A DNA stretch of 27,439 nucleotides from Chromera velia. Its lineage: Eukaryota; Sar; Chromeraceae. A program made the translations under genes and the position numbers. Shown here piece after piece: positions 20,239 to 27,439 of this stretch (its first letter is position 1; every line of letters begins with the position of its first letter). Where the stretch lies: assembly GCA_018398765.1 (NCBI GenBank), contig JAHBMJ010002611.1, forward strand, positions 20,001-47,439, written 5' to 3'. The notes under the pieces are model-generated. The model saw only the letters and a list, made by a program, of their open reading frames with translations. It was not told the origin of the DNA and searched no databases.

Positions 20239-22835
20239 CTTCTGGCAAGACAGGGAGGCAGATGTGGTATGGATCGTAAACTTTGTTGTATTGATAAACA
20301 GTCAGACTAGACAGAAAATTCTCAGTACTATACGCAAGGCCTGTACTGACAAAAGTGTAGTGCCAGTTCGTCAGTGGAAAATTTGTTGAAGGAAGAGAGT
20401 CTCAGATTTTGTCTCCTTTGTGTTGCTCGTTGTGGAGTCAAAATTTGTTGCTCAGTTGATACTCTCTTCCGAATGTGACTGATCTGGTGGTTTCTTTCTG
20501 TTCCACTTATGTTGAGGGAGTCCTCGGAACTCAAGGTTGCTGGCCCGCTGGAGATGAAGGTCCAGAAGGACAAGCTTGAGGAAGGAGACCATTCAGTCTG
20601 ATTAACTAAACTGACTGACTGAGTTAGACTGCCGTCTCTACTGATTATGCTGCAATGAAACACGAAATATCCAGGCCTTCAATTAAGGAATGTGCCCAAG
20701 TGATACGTACAAGAGATGCTCTTAGCTGCTTTTGTTCTGTGAGTTGTTTGGGACTAGTGTTTGGGATGGAAGAAGGAAGACTATCTTGTGGAGTGGGGGT
20801 TTGGTTGTGGTGACTGGAGGTGTGTGGTTTTTGTCTTTGCTTGCAATCATGTGTGCTGCATTACTAAAGTTTAATGTTCAGTATAGTACCATGGGGGCAC
20901 CGCGGCACCTGCACATCTCCAACTCAGTGAATTCCTGGAGTGTTTTCTTTTGATTGTGTATAGAATTTAGGAAATTTGTTTTCGGGGGAGGAAAGATGAA
21001 GTGTATGACATTCTATGGAGAGAAGGGAAGTGTGTGGGTTGAGGTGGTTGGTTCTGGTGGCTGGTACTATGTCTGACTGTATTTCTCTCTATATATCCCG
21101 ACTGTCTTGTCTCTCTATAATTATAGAAATGAGTCATGGGAGGTTGAGGCAGTTGAGATGGAAGGAGAAGAAAAAAAGAGAAAAGAGAAGAAAGGGGAAG
21201 TAGAAAGAAGGAGATGCCACTGGGATGAGAGGTAATTGCCAAAGAGAAGAGATACAAGCACAAAAGAGAAGAGGCAATGTCGAGAAGAAGAGAAGTGGCT
21301 GCATGAGGGAATGATAGTGGGGCAGGGAAAGGAGGGGCCGTATGTCTTCAGTGCCTGGGAATGGCCGCCTGGGCCCGGGGCTGATGACTTCAGCCGGGAT
21401 GTATGTCGGATGAATGCGAATGTGTTGCTTCTCTGGCTGTCTCTATCTGTTGTCTTCGCTTTCCCTCTGTAAGTCTGTTTGTCTGTCTGTATGGGCATAG
21501 CAGGGAGAGTGAAAGAGAAAGAAATTGAATATAAAGAAAGGAGCGTAGAAAAAAGAAAAAGAAAAATTTTAATCAATCAGAATGTCTGAATGAGAAACTG
21601 TGATCAAAGAACGGTGTGTCTTGACACAGTGGGAAGGAGGAAGCCCATGTGAGATCAGAAGTCATAACACATTTCAGTGAGGCCCTTGTCTTTGTCTCTT
21701 ACTCTTTTGCATATGATCTCTTCAATGAGTCTTCATGTGCTTAAGGTAAACATTGACATGAATGATGTTCTGGTCGTGTCGACCTGTGCTCTTGAAGGGT
21801 CGCCTCATAAGAGGGAGTCTCTTGAGCGTTCATATTTTGAATCTGGTGTGCAGTCTGGGGCACAGATTCAGTAGTGAGGTTGGGCAGTCTCTATAAAAAG
21901 ACAGGTGGTCACTGTGTGAAACAGAGAAGGAAAAGGTGATCACAGGGTGGCCAAAAACACCAAGTCATTCAAATATAATATATATGATGATTTTCGACAC
22001 ATTGCATGAAGTCGCTATGAGGAAAAGAATGAGGGGGGTTGGTATCGTCTGGCGGTGGACGGTTAGCATCTCTTATATGTCTTTGGATGCATTATGCAGT
22101 TGCGATACCAGACTCCTGTATGAATTAATCCAGGTTTTTTTTGTCGTGAAATCGTCTTTGTTCCATTGACGAACATTCTCAATGGCTCGTGAATGTTGTA
22201 TACGTGTGATTGTGCAATCATTATAATTGATGAGTCGATTGAGCCGAGTTGCACTGTGATGTCATTGACTCCTGTCTTGCCAGGACCAGTCAGTCACAGT
22301 ATGGGAGGTACAAAAAGTTGTAGGAACTTTGAGTGTACGCAAATGAACGGTTGATTGCTACCACGCATGATCATGCAGAGAAAACGGGCATCAGTTCCAG
22401 CATACCACATTTGCCCATGTGTGGTCGTTGTGCTCAGTGTGTTGAGTTGACCATGAGTTGAGTTGTGTGAGTGAAGGTGTGGACTCTGTCACATCAATCA
22501 GACAGGAGTGCACAATGGAGAGGCATGTGTACCAGTAGAGTAGTGTTTGGCTGCCCTGTGTGTGTCAGGCTCCGATTCACTGCTCAGCCGGAGAACTCTA
22601 GTTCGTTCGTATGCATTCAATCTGAGAGTTGGAGAACAGTTCAATGAGAGTGTGTGTGTCAGTTTTGTTTGGTGGCGGGTAAAAAGAGAAAGAGAGAAAA
22701 AGTTGAAACGAGTCTGTTTATTTTGCCCACCCTACCCACCCAGCGATCCGGCAGATGTAGGGTGAGATAATGAAAGAACATCAAGGAAATAAAGTATGAG
22801 CCGAGCGTAGATGTCGGCCTTGGCAAGCAGGCAGA

Positions 22836-23158
22836 TGTAGGGCCTGTACGTGGTGCCACCGCAGGGCTGGCGTAGCACTTAGTCACTTAATGGGCTGTTC
22901 GCACGAAGTTGGGCGCGGGATCGATGACTCAACGATGAGCGCGTACGTCTGTATACGTCTGTGCACTGATTGATACTTGTAGTGAAGCATACGTTCTGTA
23001 GCCAAGTATGAAAGCAGTGTCATTGGCATGAATGGTTATTGTCAAAACTCTAAAATGGAACTCCCCCTATGAATAGCTGATTGAGAATATCTCTGTCTAG
23101 TTAGCCCACTATACTGCTAGCCTCAAGATTACTTAGCCCAGTACGCATATAGCTTACA
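22836..23158 (+). repeat. Right LTR of the non-autonomous element
   Basis: 323 bp, TGTAGGGCCTGTACG...CATATAGCTTACA. It contains a local ACGTCTGTAT duplication absent from the left LTR. No clear polypurine tract precedes it. Confidence 0.88.
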
Positions 23159-23163
23159 ATAGA
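23159..23163 (+). repeat. Right target duplication (ATAGA)
   Basis: Identical to 19897-19901. Confidence 0.9.
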
Positions 23164-23455
23164 TAAATCCTCATTATATTCAATTATTTTTACTAAAAAA
23201 ATAAAAAATATGTATAAAAATGCCTCCTCATTTATTCATAACTCAAATTTACTTACCGTTTCACTTTATAGGGTGGATATATATATAGCTAGGTCTTTTA
23301 TATATAGAAATATAATATATTAATGTTTTTTTTAGCTACTTTTAGCTTCCTTTATTTATATAACGTTTAAATAGTATATGCTTACAGGTTTTTTATTATC
23401 ACATCGTTCTTCTTAATGATGTCTAAGATATTTTAACAGTATACCCAAACTACAC
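23164..23455. other. AT-rich non-coding stretch
   Basis: Very AT-rich with TATATA runs near 23275-23325. No gene seen. Confidence 0.6.
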
Positions 23456-23628
23456 GCTTGCTTAGTCGACTGTACCCACTATTGTTCACTTATTCACTCA
23501 GTAACAGACTCAGTCACTCACTCACTGAGTCGTTCTTGCTCTTGTCATTCATTCACTCACTCACTCACTCGCTCGTTCACTCCGTCACTTTCCCTGTCTT
23601 TCTTCTATCACTCACCGACATGCTCAAA

Positions 23629-24795
23629 GTCAACGGCTTCTATTCACACTCTCATACCCACATGCCCAAACGGCTTCTGTTCATACTCTGGCTCTCTCTG
23701 TCTCTCTTTGTTTATATCTATTTACCCACAGGCCGTCGCGGCTTGAAGTTCTGTTTATACACTGAGTCTGGACGTTCTCTTTTAGTGACAGGCTGTCTCT
23801 CTTCATTCATGTACCTGCAGACCCATGCAAACATCTTCTGTTCACATACTTGTACGAGTTTGTGTCATTCCTTGTCCCTCTTTATTCACCCACACGCCTA
23901 AACAGCCCCTCTTCACCTGACCTGTTCACACCGCTTCATACACTCACTTTCCTTATCTGTTTTCATTCACCCACACCGTCGTGACACCCTAAACGGCTTC
24001 TGTTTACACACTCGCTCTCCATGTCTCTCTTCATTATTCTTCATTTATTCACTGCCTAACTAGACTGCCTGAGGCCCAAGCGGCTTCTCTTCATCCACTC
24101 GCTCTCCAGTTTTTGTCTCTCTTCATTCATCCACAGGTCCAAGCGGCTTCTGTTCACACACTTGATCTCTCTTTATTTATTCATCCACAGGCCCACACAG
24201 GCCCAAGCGGCTTCTGTTCAGTGACACACACTTGATCTCTCTTCATTCATCCACCTGCAGGCCCAAGCGGCTTCTGTTTACATACTCGCACCCACAGGCC
24301 CAAACGGCTTCTTTTTGTATACTTCTCTCTTCATTTATTCACATGCAGGCCCAAGCGGCTTGTGTTCAATGACACACACTTGATTTCTCTTCATTCATCC
24401 ACCTGCAGGCCCAAGCGGCTTCTGTTTACACACTTGTACCCACATGCCCAAACGGCTTCTTTTCATACACTCGCTCCCCGAGTCGCTCTCCCTGTCTCTC
24501 TTCATTCATCCATATGCAGGCCCAAGCGGCTTCTATGCACATACTTGTTCTCTTTGTCTCTCTTTCTTCGCCCGCATGCCTAAACGGCTTCTGCTCTCAC
24601 ACTAATGCATACTCATATACATACTCACTTTCTCTGTCTCTCTTCATTCATCCACCTACAGGCCTAACCGGCTTCTGTTCATGCACACACTTTCTCCCTA
24701 TATCCCTTTTTCTCCATGCACCCACACGCCCAAACGGCTTCTGTTCACACACTTGCTTACTCAGCTTCATCCACAGACCTAAACGCCTTCTGCTG
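23629..24795 (+). repeat. Irregular minisatellite with a CGGCTTCT core
   Basis: About 16-17 copies of a core near GCCCAAGCGGCTTCTGTTCA, each followed by C/T-rich filler such as CTCTCTTCATTCATCCAC. From 24144 on, core starts fall at roughly 24144, 24208, 24268, 24305, 24356, 24416, 24453, 24527, 24585, 24669, 24735 and 24784, so spacing varies from about 37 to 84. Open frames here (PKRLLF, NGFCSHT) are translations of the repeat and are not called as genes. Confidence 0.85.
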
Positions 24796-25260
24796 ATATC
24801 TCTCCCGCTTGAACTCATCAAGCGCTGGCCCTATACGCGATGAGCGTTTCCATAACATTTCAAAGCAAATATATACGGTACTTCACATGCATTCCAAATC
24901 CTCAAGCGGAGGTAGAAGGAAGTCGAGAATCCAGGTACTGAAGAACGACAAGAGGAGCCAGGTAGAGAAAAAGAAGACCGACAAAAAGAAAAGATTTAAT
25001 ATTTCGATTCCTACAGATCAAATTAACCGTTTTTTCTCTTTGTCAAGCGCACTCAGTCAAGTTGCGGTGGCTTACTCCTCACTTTGTAGGGTGGCATGTC
25101 TTAACTTACCACTGAGCTTGGTAGCATTGTTAAACAACAGCTTTACTTAGACAGTGTGCTTTATCGCCTTCCTTGAAAACTGCACAGATGAATCTACGTA
25201 CAGTTCCTCTTTTATAAGTAGAGCTCTTTCTTCATGCGTGTTTTTATATCGATACATCGA
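24796..25260. other. No recognised gene
   Basis: A 113-codon open frame at 24809-25150 has a Lys/Arg-rich middle (KKKTDKKKRF) and a hydrophobic end, but no family match, no supporting context and a start inside the minisatellite edge. I leave it uncalled. Confidence 0.4.
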
Positions 25261-25267
25261 GGTACCC

Positions 25268-25480
25268 GGCGTCCCCCCCTCAAAGTAGGGGGGGCCCTGC
25301 CCCCCTATCAAAGTCAAGCTCCGCCGCCCACCAGGACCACCCTACAAATATGTCTTACCCCCCCTACCCCCCCCTCGAGATCCAGCTCTGCCGCCCTCCA
25401 ACTCTCTTTATCCCCCCCACCCCCCACCCCCTACCTATCTGAACTCCTCCGCCGCTTGCCTACCCCATCGACCCCCTTTT
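25268..25480 (+). repeat. C-tract cluster, i-motif/G-quadruplex-type
   Basis: More than ten runs of four or more C within about 210 bases, including several runs of six to eight, and one local pair of a C7 and a G7 run (25274-25297) that could fold back. Two degenerate copies of an AGCTC(C/T)GCCGCCC(A/T)CCA word (25317 and 25384) suggest tandem duplication. The minus strand satisfies the simple G-quadruplex pattern. Confidence 0.75.
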
Positions 25481-25690
25481 CCTATATGTCCCTCCCATCA
25501 AGCCCGAAGAAGGGGATACGAGAATCAAAGGCCCTCAGAGAAGGTCTGCCACAGGATTCGAAGTGCATAATCAGGCAATAGAATGGAGTTTGTCTTACCA
25601 TCTCCTACGTCTCCGCAGTCTCTGTAGTCTGAGTGCCTCGGCCTTTCTCCGCCCTCCGCACCCCCTAAGCCCTCTTTCAACACCCTCAAA

Positions 25691-26300
25691 ATGAAATCAT
25701 CTTCTCTCCTGACTGAAGAAAATCCGTTCACTCCCGAGTTTAACCAATTTGAAACTTGGGCGACACAGAACAAGGAGACGATTTTGTATGATGGAACGAA
25801 TGAATCAGGCCAGCACATGCTGCACTGCACCCTTTGTAATGTGAAAATAGCTTTGCAGCACGGCATATATACAACAGCGTTTGACAAGCAGCATTTGAAA
25901 AACAAAAGACACGTCATGTTAGCCGAAGCAAAAGTAAAGACAGCGGCCAATATGGTTTGATGGGGGAAAGGATTCCTTTTTGCTGAGCACATGGCCAAAA
26001 AGGCACGAGTTGGAGGCTCTGACTCTCCCACTTCTACCTCGGCCCCTGCTTTATCATCTTCAGATCCCATTGGCAACCCCACGCCTTCAGCCTCTGCTTG
26101 ACTATCTTCAATCCAAAACACTGCGGACATAGTCAGGAGACTGTGAAAGGGGGTGTCAGAGACTCTTTATGTCCTGTGTTAGCTGAATGGAAAGCCCCTC
26201 TTGCATCCTGCTTGCTTTGCTGGCTACCAGGCTGGCTGGGAACTCTTCATATCTCTTCTTTACCGAAGGATCTAGAGATGGAGAAGAGAAAGTCCTCCGT
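25691..26300 (+). pseudogene. BED/CGGBP1-like zinc-finger protein, probably hAT-derived, decayed
   Basis: From the ATG at 25691 a frame of 89 codons holds a finger with C46, C49, H68 and H74 (HCTLCNVKI...QHLKNKRHVML). The spacing CX2CX18HX5H fits BED-type fingers, and the CxxCNV...HLKxKxH wording recalls CGGBP1, itself of hAT origin. A TGA at 25958-25960 is followed in the same frame by protein-like sequence (GFLFAEHMAKKARVGGSDS, then a Ser/Pro linker) to a TGA at 26099-26101. The frame goes on looking codon-like (IQNTADIVRRL, ACFAGYQAGWELFISLLY) with further stops (TGA, TAG, TAG). All these stops could come from CGA or CAG by one C-to-T change. The RNase H core of a transposase was not found. 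A microsatellite starts soon after. Confidence 0.6.
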
Positions 26301-26365
26301 CTCCTCTTCCCCGCAAACCCTGTCAAGGCTAGTCAGGGCGTTCTTTCAGTGACGGTGGGGAGGGC

Positions 26366-26480
26366 TCACTCTCACACTCATTCACTCACTCACTCATTCA
26401 CTCACTCACTCATTCATTCACTCACTCACTCACTCTCACTCTCACTCTCACTCTCATTCTCACTCTTACTCTCACTCTCT

Positions 26481-26520
<40 letters not shown>

Positions 26521-26775
26521 CTCTCACTGTCTCTCACTCACTCACTCACTCACTCACTCACTCTCATTCTCACTCATACTCTCACTCTCACTCACTCTTA
26601 ATTACTCACACACTCACTTACTCACTCACCCTAACTCACTCACTCAGTCACTCACTCACTCACTGCCTCACTCACTCACTCACTCACTCTTTCACTCTCT
26701 CACTCACTCATTCACTCACTGAGTCTCACTCTCTTACTCTCATTCACTCTCACTCACTCAAACTCACTCTTTCTC
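26366..26775 (+). repeat. (TCAC)n/(TCTCAC)n microsatellite
   Basis: About 410 bases of interrupted CACT and CTCTCA words. A 259-codon open frame through it (SLTHSLTHS...) is a by-product of the repeat. Confidence 0.97.
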
Positions 26776-26786
26776 CACCACCCCCC

Positions 26787-26824
<38 letters not shown>

Positions 26825-26884
26825 TATGTTTTTTCTTCTTCTCCCTCCTTTTCTTCATGAACACAACAGACAGACAGAGAGACC

Positions 26885-26918
<34 letters not shown>

Positions 26919-27012
26919 TCGAGAGACAGACGGACGGGGCAGATGGACGGACGGACAGACGGATAAACAGACAGGCAGACAGACAGACAGACAAGCAGGC
27001 AGGCAACAGACA
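26787..27012 (+). repeat. (CAGA)n microsatellite, interrupted
   Basis: A pure CAGA run at about 26787-26823, then a TTTTCTTC-rich spacer, then CAGA/GACG/GGCA variants at 26868-27012. Confidence 0.95.
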
Positions 27013-27014
27013 GA

Positions 27015-27439
27015 AAGAGTTATGCTGTCGTTCTTGTTTAAGAGTTATGCCTGCATCTCTATAGATTTTCTTCCTTCTCCGTGCAGGTAACTTGAGGGTG
27101 TGTTGAGGTACAAGCAGTGGGGGGGTTTTACAAAGAAAGGTTTAAGACCGGAGCAAGTGGGGAGGTCAATATAGAGGTATACAGTGGACGGCTTTACATC
27201 CCCAGTCTCACTCTCTCACTCGCTTTCGTTTAAGAGTTATGCCTGCATCTCTATAGATTTTCTTAAAATTAGTTCTCCATGCAAGTGACTTGAGGGTGCG
27301 TTGAGTTGTAAACAATGGGGAGGTTTTGCAAGGAAAGGTTTAAGACCGGAGCAAGTGAAAGGGTTAAAGAGGTACAGAATGAATGGCTTTGCAGCCCTAG
27401 TCTCACTCTCTCACTCGCTGTCGTTCAAGAGTTATGCCT
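27015..27439 (+). repeat. Satellite with a 192-195-bp period, running off the window
   Basis: The anchor AAGAGTTATGCCT starts at 27040, 27232 and 27427, giving periods of 192 and 195. Each unit holds ATCTCTATAGATTTTCTT, then AAAGGTTTAAGACCGGAGCA, then TCTCACTCTCTCACTCGCT. A partial anchor at 27015 suggests a truncated first unit. The array continues beyond the window. Confidence 0.92.

Larger units (their letters stand above)
19902..23158 (+). mobile_element. Non-autonomous LTR retrotransposon (LARD/TRIM-like), fossil
   Basis: 3,257 bp bounded by two direct repeats of 322-323 bp that begin TGTAGGGCC and end CTTACA (TG...CA ends), with 5-bp ATAGA duplications outside. Just inside the left LTR, TGGTTAGCAGAG (20227-20238) resembles the complement of the 3' end of an initiator methionine tRNA (TGGTAGCAGAG) apart from one extra T, so plus-strand orientation is likely. 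The 2.6-kb interior shows no Gag, protease, integrase or reverse transcriptase motif in any frame. Short open frames (for example 20732-20953, with one hydrophobic stretch) are unrecognised. It would have depended on another element's proteins. LTRs are about 9-10% diverged with about three indels. Confidence 0.85.

Noticed and set aside
24809-25150. 113-codon frame with a Lys/Arg-rich middle
   Set aside because: No family, no context, and it overlaps the end of a minisatellite.
26187-26966. 259-codon frame rich in Ser, His and Leu
   Set aside because: It is the translation of TCAC/TCTC and CAGA microsatellites.

Overview
This is eukaryotic, repeat-dense, non-genic DNA. The signs are a hAT transposase with a GT-AG intron that fits its frame, a Ty1/copia retrotransposon, a second LTR element with no visible coding, a zinc-finger fragment of transposase type, a secreted-protein gene, and long micro- and minisatellites. 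Nothing bacterial (operons, Shine-Dalgarno starts) is seen. A protist or microalga is the most natural reading; I cannot fix the species (a chromerid-like alga is only a guess).

Layout. 1-738: no gene. 739-3207: a precisely bounded hAT transposon with an 8-bp target duplication. 3216-4364: no recognised gene. 4365-5107 (minus): a gene for a secreted, cysteine-containing protein of about 247 residues, carrying one frameshift. 4931-19850: two tandem copies of a unit of about 3.2 kb whose left breakpoint lies inside that gene, so unit 2 carries only the gene's 5' end. Unit 1 was later split by a 1,223-bp terminal-inverted-repeat element (7650-8872) and by a 6.4-kb Ty1/copia element on the minus strand (9315-15750). 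Unit 2 preserves the empty site for both. Each unit has an assembly gap at the same poly-C tract. 19902-23158: a 3.26-kb LTR element with ATAGA target duplications and no recognisable gag or pol. 23.6-24.8 kb: an irregular minisatellite. 25.26-25.5 kb: a C-tract cluster. 25691-26.3 kb: a decayed BED/CGGBP1-like zinc-finger fragment. 26.36-27.44 kb: microsatellites, then a 192-195-bp satellite running off the end.

The most striking global signal is the mutation spectrum. Duplicated sequences (unit 1 versus unit 2, and the copia LTR pair) differ almost only by transitions. By hand I counted 25 of 25 in one 620-base stretch of the units and 37 of 38 between the copia LTRs. In-frame stops in the two DNA-transposon-type genes are also of C-to-T type. 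This suggests cytosine deamination (methylation-driven or RIP-like) acting on repeats. The copia LTRs are about 8% diverged although the element sits inside a duplication whose copies are only about 4-7% diverged, so simple molecular-clock dating fails here.
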